A stretch of DNA of 64,000 nucleotides from Ricordea florida (taxonomy: Eukaryota; Cnidaria; Anthozoa; Corallimorpharia; Ricordeidae). This document shows, piece after piece, positions 47,513-59,100 of this stretch. The stretch spans positions 32,980,718 to 33,044,717 of the forward strand of contig OX453275.1 of assembly GCA_949710005.1 (NCBI GenBank), in the 5' to 3' direction. The position numbers and the translations under genes are program-made. The notes beneath the pieces are model-generated. The model worked only from the letters and a program-made list of their open reading frames with translations. It was not told the DNA's origin and did not search any database. Positions within the stretch are counted from its first letter, which is position 1; the number at the start of each line of letters is the position of its first letter.

Positions 47513-48650
47513 ACCAGTCAACTCAAGTAGTGTATATCGATTGCGTCCTTAATGGGTATTTACAATATCAAGAGTACACAGCGCGAAAGGAAGGTATCAT
47601 CCATTGTGTACATCCCGCGTTCGTGACCTCAGCATCGTTTTCGGCGACGTGTACATTACGTCTTCAAGATTGGAGCGTGCGTGCATTCGTGGTGAATCGT
47701 GCGCGAGGTTCCGTCTTAGTTTTCAGCGGATTGATATCGCTTACGTGTGCTGTTGGCGTTGTGACGGTGATTGTTTCTTCCTACCTTGAGTCGGTCATTT
47801 CCTCTCTTGGCTGTTATGCAGTGTACTTGCAATTAAGCCATCTAAACTTCAGCTTAGAAACAACAACTTAATCTGATTTATGATCTTGACTCATCCTTGG
47901 TGTAAAAAGCTGTTACGTTCACGAGTGACTTAGAACAAAGAAAACAAAGGAAACAAAGCAATATAGACTAGGAAAATAATAGTGTAAAAAACAAAGAACT
48001 TTACAGGTTTTTACACCGAGGTAAACCCTTGATCTTCTTCCTCGTAATTCTCTTTGAAATTTGTATTTTAACTAACGTCATTATTCAACTTGGAGGTTAC
48101 ATTTTCTCTGTTCCATCTCTGTTCTTTGATAACATCGAAGAAAGAGAGTAGTTTTCAGAACAGACGTTTCACCATGAAAACAACTTTTAATAACTTACAA
48201 AGATCGTGTGGAAAATGAAAGTTCTTTGTCACTGCAGAATAAATCGTTTCTGTTGTGACCAGAGTTTCTTGACCTGGCCTCCCGCAGCTTCTAAGAGGCA
48301 AGAAATTGAACTTAATCATCGAGCTTTGCAGTAATTTTCTTAATGGTAAGATTTTGAGATGCCAAGGGAACCCCCAATAACATTGCGTGATTTTAGGAGG
48401 AATTGAAATGACAGATGCAGGAGAAAACGTATTCTGATCAAATTTGGGACTTTAAGGGTTAACTTGTAGCCCTGTACAGTGCAACCATTCTATTGGTAGC
48501 TATTGAACAAATTCTTTATGTAATGTTAAAGCTTTTTATTTTTCATCGTGGGGTGTCCTTACCTTAGTTTTGTACACGAACAGTCCGTAACTCAACAAAA
48601 ACCTTTCTCTCTTTTTTGGATACCAGTTAGGAGATATCTATTGTTAGTGT
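47513..48650. other. SFMBT 3' flank / probable 3' UTR
   Basis: No exon was recognised after the SFMBT stop codon (47510-47512). An AATAAA at 48238-48243 is a plausible poly(A) signal, which would give a 3' UTR of roughly 750 nt. Reading frames here show no family similarity. Confidence 0.5.
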
Positions 48651-49265
48651 ACACCAACTCGGCAACCTTGGCATTTTGAGAAATCGGATTGGCTCACTAT
48701 TAACAATTATTCGCCGAAGGCGAAGTGATTATCGGTGAATATTCACCGAGACGCACTGAGCCCGAGGCGAATAATTGTTTTAGTATAAATACACAGGTGA
48801 TTATTTCAAAAAAAAAAATATAAAAGAAAGGAAAAGCATTCTACAACACTAAAAAATTTTATTTCATTAAAAGCGCGCGTATCAATTGAAAAACGACTGG
48901 CAGCCATTTTGTTTTTTGAGGTGATTATCAGCTGATAATCCGAGAAAGCGAACCAATCAGAGCGCGAGATTTTGTATAATCAACTGAGTATTTATACTAA
49001 TGAACACTGTTTACCTTCTACGAGGCAAATAGTGCCGGAGGTGCCGGGAAGGCTTTGTCCCAGTGAGTTTTGGTCGAAGAAAAAAAGTGGCGCGTTACGG
49101 CTGCTTCCGAGAGATGTGACCGAGGTTGCTCTATTGGCATATACTAAAACAATTATTCCCTTCAATTTCGGTAAACAGTGGCTGTAGAAATATTTATTCA
49201 TGCTTCGCAGCTCGGGAAATATTCTGCCACTATTCACCCCGATTTCAGAGAATAATTGTAAAATA
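48651..49265. mobile_element. Dispersed element A with element B nested inside
   Basis: The left part (acaccaactcggcaaccttgg, then attggctcact) and right part (gtgaccgaggttgctctattgg, caattattcccttcaatttc) match the copy at 60262-60566. Between them, about 48707-49000, lies an inverted copy of element B from 46160-46385. B appears to have inserted into an older A. Confidence 0.7.
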
Positions 49266-50109
49266 ATTTACTAAATAGCTAGTTTAAATAAATTAGAAAG
49301 GAGAGCAAATTATTACGGCGTCCAAGACGCGATCCTTATACACAGCGGTTATTCATACGTCAGAGTGCCTTTGATATTTCAGTCAATAACTGTCAAACAA
49401 AAGTATAACTAACAGAGTGCAAAAGAAGTAGAAATAATTGTTTGCATACTTTTTTATTGTAGCTGCTAGAAAAGAGAACGACAGGAGTGCAGACATTTGT
49501 GGGTGGGGCGGTTTTCCGTTCCTCCATTGTAGTTTTTCTCTCTAAAAGGTATGGACAAGGGGACAAATGATAAAATCTTCAATATTTCTACCGAGAGTAA
49601 TATTCCACATTGTAATAGGAGTAAAAGACAAATATTGAATAAATCTGTATATTTTTGTACGCTGTTTGTGTAGAATTCTTGTCTTGTCTGTTCTGGTTTT
49701 CAACTTGCATAGCTCACCAAACTCTTTCCAAAATGATTATTCCACAGTCCATAGTTCTTCTTACCTTGATCTTCTCTGTTGAAAACCTGTGCAGTCATTC
49801 AAATATTTTGTGCCCGAAGCATTCTTTCGGATTCAAATGAATGAATTTCTCTCTATTTACTTTTTTAAGAGAAACCTGAGCATATCACAAGGACTAGATG
49901 ATTTACCGCCGCACTCACAGAAATCACTTTCAAATGGTCTGAGAATCGGGTTGTTGGCATCCTCCTGTCTCGGAGGACAATGGATTATTTGCGCCTGGGC
50001 AGCTCTGTTAAGGTATGGCAGCGCCTGCTGTGACTAAACAGTCCGATGCCTAAGCGGCAGAGTCTATTGCAGTTGCTACAAGTGAAACCTGTGACTTTTT
50101 CTTTGGACA
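49266..50109. other. Intergenic, nothing recognised
   Basis: No exon, RNA gene or clearly bounded repeat was recognised. Reading frames are short and without familiar motifs. Confidence 0.35.
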
Positions 50110-51060
50110 CTGATTGCTGTCTGCGCTGCCTTTTCTCGTCTCACTGGTCCTCTCTCTTTCTCTAATTCAGCTTTCGCTAGACCTGACTGCGAGCCGCAAT
50201 CTGGCACGGTCTGCGGAGGCAGCTTCCAGGTCTACGGGATTCAGGCTTCCAGCTTTCAGGTCTCGCTTCCAGACGTACTTGAGTGCTGGTCTGCATGTTG
50301 GTCTGGTTCCGGGGGGCGAGTTCATCATACAAGATGTCCTTAGGAAGTCGGCCATCCTGCATTCGGCAGAAGTGCGTACATGCATGCAGGATGTTTTTGC
50401 CGGGGCCATTACTTCAGAGTTTGGGACACGGTCCTGTCACACGATGCCCAGGATCCGCCTCAGGCAGCGTAGAAAAAAGAGTGGAGTCTTATGGTAGGTG
50501 TGCAAAGTCCACGCCTCGCTGCTGCAGAGAAGGGTGAACGGTGCTGAGGACACAGGCCTGGTACACTTTCATCTTATTGTTGGTGGTGAGTATGCTGTTG
50601 TTCCATACTCTCTTGGTCAGGCGGGCCATCGCTGTTAATGCCTTTCCAATTCTGGTGTTCAGCTCGTTGTCCAGATAGAGGTTGTTGGGAATTATGGAGT
50701 CAAGGTACGTAAGGGCCTCCACTACCTCGAGGATGTGATCGCCGCTGGAGATACAAATGGTGTTGACAACATCCTGACCCACAAAGTTTGTTTTCTTCAG
50801 GCTGATGGTCAGTCCAAACTCATCAGAGGCACGAATGAAACTGCTTATGAGACGCTGTAGTGCTTCCTCGGTTCGGTGTGTGCAATCTGGGCAGCGTCAT
50901 CAGCGAACAGCATCTCCTTGATCAGGGTCCTGTGCACCTGGGTCTTCGCGCGCAGATGCGCAAGATAGAGGTTGCCGTCGCTCCTAGTGTGGATGAAGAC
51001 TTTGCGTAGCAGCAGAGAGAGGGCGAGTGTCGGGGCGAGAACATAGCCTTGCTTCACGCC
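50110..51060 (-). pseudogene. LINE reverse-transcriptase C-terminal fragment
   Basis: Read on the minus strand from 51060 downward: a reverse-transcriptase palm motif (LFADDAAQIAH), then a thumb/C-terminal part (ALTYLDSIIPNNL, MARLTKRVWNN, KMKVYQACVLST), then a terminal segment with the DGRLPKDILYDEL phrase typical of this non-LTR group. Several frame changes and stops separate the pieces, so it is dead. No 5' end, endonuclease or target duplication was seen. Confidence 0.88.
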
Positions 51061-51907
51061 GCCTCAGATGCTGAATCAACGCACTTGGGGAACCTCTTAA
51101 GGGCGCAAGACCTGGGTGGAATGTATGGAGACCCTTGGATGCCTAGTCGTCAAGATTCCCCTCTCGGGCTCACTGTTGTAATACAAAGAAACGCAGAACA
51201 GTACATTTGGCACCAGCTTGGCTGCAGGAGCTGCCGGAACAATGCGTGAATACAATCAGCTGTCCGCCTTCGGGGCTTCACTCCTGATTTGTAGGGTTTA
51301 CTTCCCGCACTCTGGACCGTTGGATCAGTCCAGGATCTCCTCCGCCCTTTAGCCTTTGGCTGCCAAAAGCAGCTCACCCGCTTCGTGGAGCAATGTGAAC
51401 ACCACACCCTCACGCGGTTCAGCCGCCTGCTGAGACGGGGTGTGGCGCGTGGAGCCAGCACAGAAGAGATTTAGGAGATGGAGGAGGACCAGCGGTGCCC
51501 GTCCACCTTACCAAGTAGGATACAGCTACTGGACAGCAAAGCAACCACCCCTATCCAAAGTGCCCTATACCCCTGAGAGTCAGGTGGGCAGCCCAAAATA
51601 TCAATGAGGAACAAAGGAAGTCGATTTCATTGGAAAAAATATAATTCTTTTATACTTGAGAATTAACCTGAGAGTCATACACAACCCATCCCTGATTCGG
51701 CCCATGATAAACGTCGCATCTTTACTGAGAATAAGGTTTGTGTGCATATGAAATGCAATGTTAGACACAGTTCTTAGATACCTCCAGAACCTCGGTATTT
51801 TGTCAGCAATTGGGTACTCAAGGACCCTACGTTTGTGTGCCGACGGTACCAACAACTTTGTGAGCAAGGTGGGTAAGTGGTGTTACTTCATATAGTGGTT
51901 TAAGGTA
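51061..51907. other. Possible LINE-derived sequence
   Basis: The stretch continues upstream of the reverse-transcriptase fragment relative to the minus strand. Some high-GC segments (51250-51560) look different from the flanks and may be part of the same or another retroelement, but I recognise no motif. Confidence 0.3.
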
Positions 51908-52096
51908 AACAGGCATGTATATCCAATGGCAGCCATACATGGCCATACACAGACATACATAGCCAAACGTACCCATACAGAAGCATGTATAGCCACACAT
52001 AGCCAAACACGGCCATACACAACCATATATGGTCATACATAACCATACATGGCTTTACACAGCCATACATTATTATACATAGACATACATACATAG
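51908..52096. repeat. Minisatellite, first half
   Basis: A degenerate array of roughly 10-12-bp units around (g)ccatacatag / ccatacacag. It continues at 52358-52452 after the inserted element. Confidence 0.85.
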
Positions 52097-52357
52097 CAAG
52101 AGAAAATGAGGAAAGAGAACAAAACCCCGTCTGATATGATAAGGGGACAGAATCTATTTTTAACCCGGAATCTATTTATATTTCGTTCCATGGCTCTGTG
52201 TTTTCCACATGGCGCATTGAAATTACAACCATGTGATGAGAGGGACATCAGCCATTGGTCAGTTAAAATAGTTTCCGGATCTAAAAATAGATTGTCCCTT
52301 TATTATAGTAAGAGAACCCAGTATGGAAGATACGTTCTCTTACCTCATTTTCTCTTG
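52097..52357. mobile_element. 261-bp foldback MITE inserted in the minisatellite
   Basis: Terminal inverted repeats start CAAGAGAAAATGAGG and end CCTCATTTTCTCTTG, with further inner inverted matches (ggggacagaatctatttttaa against taaaaatagattgtccc). TACATAG flanks both sides (52090-52096, 52358-52364); because the host is a tandem array with that unit, the 7-bp duplication length is suggestive only. Confidence 0.85.
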
Positions 52358-52452
52358 TACATAGCCATAGACATACATAGCCATACGCAGCGATACATGG
52401 GTACACATAGCCTTACACAGACAAGCATAGCCACACAAAGCCATACACTGTG
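52358..52452. repeat. Minisatellite, second half
   Basis: Same unit as 51908-52096 (tacatagccatag, cagccatac), split by the MITE. Confidence 0.8.
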
Positions 52453-52719
52453 GATGGAGGGGTAGAAGGGATGTACCTAATGTGTTGTGTTCTTGGTTGG
52501 GTTTTCTTCAACACTTGATTTCATTTATTTTCTATAACGTTCGCCCACCTCCACTTTTTCAGACAATGGCACTTTCTGCTTCCGAATGACATATTTCCCC
52601 AGTGTTCAGAAATTAATTAAAGTCGAAATGAATTCGGGAGCACGGAAAGTCCTCAAAATCCATGGATACGGATATGTTAAAGAAATTAAAGAACGCGTCG
52701 AATGCATTATTGAGTTTTA

Positions 52720-53055
52720 TAATATAGCTACGTTCTTACGCGCGCTCTGATTCGCATACAGCTCGTGCCTCTCTTGAAATTTCTCTCGTGTTCTTAAAAT
52801 TACCGCGTGCTTGTAGAGAAATGTAGAAAACACTCGCCTGCGGCTCGTGTTTTCTACATTTTACTCGTGTTCTCAAATGCCCGTCGTGTTTTATCACAGT
52901 GTAATACACGGCTTAGGCTTCTTTATTTGTTAAATACAAGCACGCGGTAATTTTAAGAACACGAGAGAAATTTCAAGAGAGGCACGAGCTGTATGCGAGT
53001 GCTTCTCGCACTTCGGCTTGATCAATCAGAGCTTGCCTTATATCTGTTTCATTTC
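52720..53055. mobile_element. Foldback element with 62-bp perfect inverted arms
   Basis: Arms 52754-52815 and 52935-52996 are exact reverse complements over 62 bp around a 119-bp spacer that itself contains cgtgttttctacat hairpin-like phrases. Weaker inverted matches (gctctgatt / aatcagagc) extend outward, so true ends are likely near 52720 and 53055. No target duplication could be fixed. It lies about 130 bp upstream of the AP5Z1 start codon. Confidence 0.8.
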
Positions 53056-53183
53056 ATGATACTCCAAAATGCAGTCGCATGTCGTAGTCTTCTTGCATTA
53101 CTTAGTTGGGACACGACTTGACCATTGAGAACAGTCGTTATGTCCCCGAAACATTGAGGTCAGCGGTAACTCCTCAATCCAAC

Positions 53184-56100
53184 ATGGCGGATCAAGCGAA
53201 TCCATCGACTGTCATAAAACAAGCACGGTACGTACTTAAGTGATGTTATGTGACGGAAAGCTTTATCTTTATCTGCAGATTTTCGTAAGTGTTTTTATAT
53301 ATATTAGTCTCCTACAAGAGCCGGAGTTTAAAGATTTCTGCAACAAAGTTCTCGCGACTTTGCGCGTTGCCGACCGAGGCACGGAATGCACGAACTCATT
53401 ACGGCGACTTTTCCTCCTTCTAGCTGCTACCAGGAAAAGGAGAAGGTGAATTTTATGAATAATTGCGGTAAGATTTCCGCACAGGTCTCACTTCATTATG
53501 CATGCAGCAGATTGATTGTTTAGGGTAATGCACATGTAAACATTTCTTGTCATTGCAGAATGAAACAGTATGGCTACAGCATGCATAATGAAGTTGGGAA
53601 TTGTGCGGAAATCATTCCATAATTGCTTTCTCTCATATAAGAAATGCAATATTTACCCATGTTTAATTCTGCTACAACCTACCGTGTGCAGCTGCTTCTA
53701 TTCCTCCAAATTGTAGACACGAGTCGGGAAATTGTTGGGACAAGGGAGGGGTGGGTGGTGGGGTGGGGTATGAGTTATTGGTTGAGTTTGTGTGGTGGAT
53801 GGGTGGCTAAATTCAGCTTATGTGAGCTTAATTTCTGAACCACCCCATTCTTAATTATGCTTGCAGCTGAATGTAGCCGAGTTGTTTAATAGGGTAATGC
53901 ACCTATCAGTGTTAAGCCGAAGTGGGGGAGGGTGGCCGGGCATAGGTGGGGGATTTGACCTCACTGAATTTTTGCTGTTCAAATGCCTAACCCAAGGGAC
54001 ATAGTTGTTGGTCAAAAGGGTACAAATTTGCCCCCTCCCCTGGAGAAAAAAAAGGCATGCCAAAAAATTGAAAGCAGAACCTTCAGTATGTGTAAATCAA
54101 TACTGTGTAAGTGTGTGGGGCTGCTGCGGAGTAGGTCACAAACAAGACCTTGAAGCCCTCCAAAACCGGGCTGCCAGAATAGTTGCACGAACTGTGCGCA
54201 GCAACCCGGCAATGGACGTTCTGAAATGGCCCACGCTGGAGGAGCGCCGTCGTAAATCTGTTTTTAAACTCGTTAAGAAATGCCTGCAAGGGCAATGTCC
54301 CCAATATTTTAAAGAATATTTTAAACGTAATAATACAATCCATGCACGCGTCACTAGACAAAGCAACCTTTTACATCCGCCTGCTGTAAGGACTGAGATC
54401 GCAAAACGATCCTTCTATTACTATGGTTGCACTCTTTTTAACGAACTATCTTGATGGTATTTCGTACTCAGTTGCTTCTAAATCTTTTATTTGTACATAG
54501 TTTTCTATCTATATTATTATTAATGTTAGTGTAATACATATGTATGCTATAGTTTTAGTACATTGTTGCGCTCAGGGCTCCCATTAATAACAGACAGCTT
54601 TTTGCATCTGAAGGGGCTACCCTGAGCGGTATAAATCAATAAAGGTTCTTTACTTTACTTTTTATGTAATTTCTTTTGAATTACCTTTACCTGGGCTCTC
54701 AGCACCAAAATCCGAGATGGCGTTGATGCATCCTAGGGCACTAATGGTTTAAGTCAAATATCCTGACTACGGACCCAACAAATGATTAAAAGCCACTACC
54801 ACAGGCAAACATCTTGCGTCAAATTCCCCGCCTATGCCCGGACTCCCCCCTCCCTGCAGTTTAACATTGACAGGTGCATAATACACATGCAGACATTTCT
54901 TCTTGAATGAAATACACACACTTTACTGCAACAGCATGCATAATAAAGTATGGGGTGATGTGGAAAGCGAGCCCTTAAAGTGGGCTTGGTCCAAACCATA
55001 ACAAATACTAAGTAAATATTTAAAGACAAATCTGTATGGCTAGATTTACTGTAACACCTATTACTCATTATACATACTGTAGCTGTTTCATCCTTCAAAA
55101 CAAAAAAATATATAATGAAGAACAAGTATGGGGTAGTGCAGAAATCTAGCCAGCAAGATATAAAATATTAAATTGACTAACTGTGATACTGTGTGTCCAA
55201 CATGCCAGGATGCCCTCACAGTTGATTGATGAACTTAAGAAAATAGTCTGTGAACCTGAGCAAGGCTCAAAAAGAGTGCGACTTCTTTGTGCTGCCATTC
55301 TTCATGAAGTGACCCCTACGTCTCAGTTATTTATAACAAATCTTGACCCTCCTGTTGACCAGAGAAACATTCCTATCATCCTACCCCTGGTGTGGGTGCA
55401 GGTACATATTTAATATTTTAAATATTTATTATTTAATATTTTGAGAGAGTTTTTTTGTGCTGGGCAGTTGAGTTAGTAGGGGTTTTCAGAAAGGATCTCA
55501 ATTTGCCACACCTGGGGTACAGTACCTACCACATTCTCAAGTTGACGACCAGGCTGTGCTTTGCTACAAATGACATTATTTAGATGAAGAGTGAGCAAGT
55601 GGGATGTAGAAGCCTACAAAACAGCTGGATGAGTTAAGTTCCTCAAAACAAATACTTCTCTATCCTACACTCCTATGCTCACAACAAATGAGTAATAATA
55701 TTACTGTACCCTTGTGCCGTAATGGCGACCCTGCTAGGGGTAAATTCTGACTAGCAACGTGGCCTTTAACTGGCGACATGAGAGCCATGAACTGGCAACA
55801 AACAGCAGACTACTTGAATTAGCGAAAGCAACGTCAAATGTAGCTAGAACAGCCCACTTCCTTCAAACTTTGAACTTTTTCTCCTAATGTTTTTCTTTGT
55901 ATTGTTTTTAAATAAATAAAGGTAAGATCTATTATTGTAGCTTTGTTTCAATCAAACAAGGTCAAATTCCATGATGCAACTCCTCCGAGATGAAATTCGG
56001 ACAAATGACATGGGTACCCCTCCTAACAGGGCGACATAATGAAAGTCACCACAGTACCATGTTAACACCCCTTGATGTCAGCTTTCTTTCAGTTCTTTGT

Positions 56101-59100
56101 TTTCAATTTTTTCTCACAGGGCAAGCAATATGGTCATTGGTCCAATCATGTGCCACAGCTTGTGCAGTAAGTTAAATTATCAAAAACACAATTTGACATC
56201 TGAAGGTATTGACATTTGTGTAGGTTATCAAATGGTTTTGAGTGCAATTTGGAATAAATGAGCACAAGTAAACTTTTCAAAGATTGAAAAAACTTCAGGA
56301 GCCTGTAAAGTGAGTGCAATTTGTTGACTTTTAAAAAAATTGGGGAAGAATATACATGCAAAAATATAATTTCTGCCCTGTTTGGGATAAATTGGCATGT
56401 CTTTAGCCAATCAGCGTGTTTTTGTGAGGTATATTGTGACGTCAGTTGTAGTCACGTGACATGTGAACATGTGCTTGCCTAGTGTGTGGAATTAAAACAT
56501 CCTTTTCGTGGACGCTGTTAACCCTTAGCATCACATATATTACAGTCAACTCTCTCTTAACTCTTAACCCATTCGCTCTTGGAACTTTTGCCAAGAAACG
56601 GCTTCTGAAGCTATTCAGATAGTTTCTACTCACTGTTTGCCCAAAACAAACTGGAAGTTGCCCAAATTTTGCTTGAAAATCAACCAGTAAAGAAGCCTTC
56701 CTGCTTGATGGCAAATTACAGTGTCCGAAGTTTTAGACAGGAGTGTTGAAATGTGGGCTGGTGAATTGTAACTTTTAAAGTTACATTCATTATTTCAAAC
56801 CAGTGTAGCATCAAACTTTGTCTGATTATCGAACTGATTGCTGTGTGCACTTTACCTTAATTAGGAGAGTTGTGCCTCTTACTGCTCTGCTCTTGCTTCA
56901 CATGACATAATACACAAACCGATGTCAATCAAGCAATGAAATTAATAAATTGATTGATTTTGCTCAATTTTCCCATTTCCTTGTATTTTGGAGCAATTTT
57001 CACGGGGAGCGTTTATTAGACAGGGGGCTTTTATAAGAGAGGGGCATTTAATACAAACTTACAGCATGGGGGAGGCGTTTATTAGGTGAGGCATTTATTT
57101 GAGAGTGGGTGTTTATTAGATCATTTACGGTATCTACATTGTGGATGGAAACAGTAGTTCAGGATAAGAATTTTCACATATTTATGCAATGCCATTTTTT
57201 TCTGATCAATAGTTGTAGTCTTGCCTGAAAAAGAATAGTCTGGTATTTGTTGAGTCTTTGTTTTGAGTCCCATTCCAGCCTGTTCTTTTTCGGGCTAAAT
57301 TTCAAGAAAGAACATTCTCAAGCTCATTGATAATGCAAGAGGGAAAGACGAAGGAAGTCAGGCACTGTGATGTGTTTGGATATCTGATGATTCAGAAACA
57401 TGGCTTGTTTTTGCATTGCTAATTTCTTCTTCTAAATCTTTCATTCAAGAAGCTTTATCAAGCACTTGATACATGTGTTTTGTCTCATATCAAACACCTT
57501 GACTTTCACCAAAACTAATCTCCTGCAGGTTGTATTTTCAGCTCTCTTCTCGGTGTTTGACATGTGATGATACACTGTATCTCATGTTTGATATATTACT
57601 TCATATTCAACCATGAATATCTAGTCATTTTTTATTAATGGATGGCATTAATATTTCCTTTGTACTTTCATTTACAGTATTAGTATGTGTTTTGTTTCAT
57701 ATTTTTCAGGTGGTTAATAAAAACTGGTATTGCTCCAGAGCTGCAGCTATTGTCTCTTGGGTCATTACAGTTGTTATTACATACACAAGAGAACCTATTA
57801 TCACAAGGTAATTTTGCAGGCTTCTCAGTGGGTTGCTAAAATAACATCAAAATCCAAGGTTATTTTATTTTAAATGCTGATGTTGTCATTTCCAAAAAGA
57901 TACCGGTAGTTGGTAGCTTTATAGGGAGCATGTGATCCATGATTACATTGACTATAAATCTTCTATTAAGCCACTCTCTCAAATTAGCTGACCCCTACTA
58001 GTAGACGAAAATGATTAAGCTCCCCCCCCCCACCTTGCTCTTTCAAGGTTCCCCTTTCCATGAAAGTTGAATTCAAGACATGAATGCAGTTTTTTTTTAT
58101 ATTAAAGTTTCTGTCATAAGTAGAATAGGCAGCTGTGACCACAAAAGAGGCCAGTCATTGTTAGCAGTGGTAAGAGGCTTTATAAGTGGTTGTAGACGAC
58201 TGGTAACCAGGTCTTGTAAAAACTTTCACTTAATGTCATGCCGTTAAAGATCAAGGCACCATGAATTTTATTATGTGATGTACCGTTCCTCATCAAGTGA
58301 AATATTTGGGCCTTAAATAACTCCTCTGTCTGACATGAATTATGACTGTGTATAGAAGCTATACTTCTGTTAGTAGCTGCATGTACAGTACATGTTTTAT
58401 CAGCATGTTGCTTAAAATGTAAATCTTGTCCCTAAGTTCTGATCAGTCATTTTCCTTTATGCCAATGTCTGCGGCACAGAGGACACAGAGTCAATAAGTG
58501 GCCAGATGGCAAACTGGCTAAAGAATGCTAGTACAGTATCAGCATCTAACCCATACCAGAGGCAGATCTTTGGTAGAGGGAAATCAAAAGGGGTAGGAGT
58601 GATTTAAATATTGCTTCATAATATTCTAGGAAAAGATGACTGTATTCAAATCTCCAACGTATTGAAAAAAAGGCATACTAGCAAAATATTTACTCAATGT
58701 TACGATAATTGTGGTGTACTTAATGTATTATTTGTATTCACATGACTGAACATTAGTGTATACTATTAGATAATTGATAGTTAATTTTGTCACCTGCAGT
58801 AATCGTGTTACTCCCAAAAGCGATCAACATGGAACTTTTCCATAAAGAACAGTGTATTGCTAACTGTTTATGAGAATCACAGAAATGATCAACTCAGACA
58901 TCATGAATCGATCTGACACTAGATTCTTCAAACTACATGTAACTTAAGCCCAAATATCTGGCAGTTGTTTAAGAGTATTGCTATAACTACTAACACCAAT
59001 TTATAACTATATTTGTCACAAAAATGAATTGATGCATACAAAAATGCCATAAATATATTTGTCTGTTTAAAAATATGTAACCATACATAGGAATGAATCT

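Noticed and set aside
47473-47871. An extra gene overlapping the SFMBT end
   Set aside because: It reads the SAM exon in another frame and then the 3' UTR; no family similarity.
51908-52452. A CRISPR-like spaced repeat array
   Set aside because: Units are short, degenerate and contiguous without unique spacers; it is a eukaryotic minisatellite.
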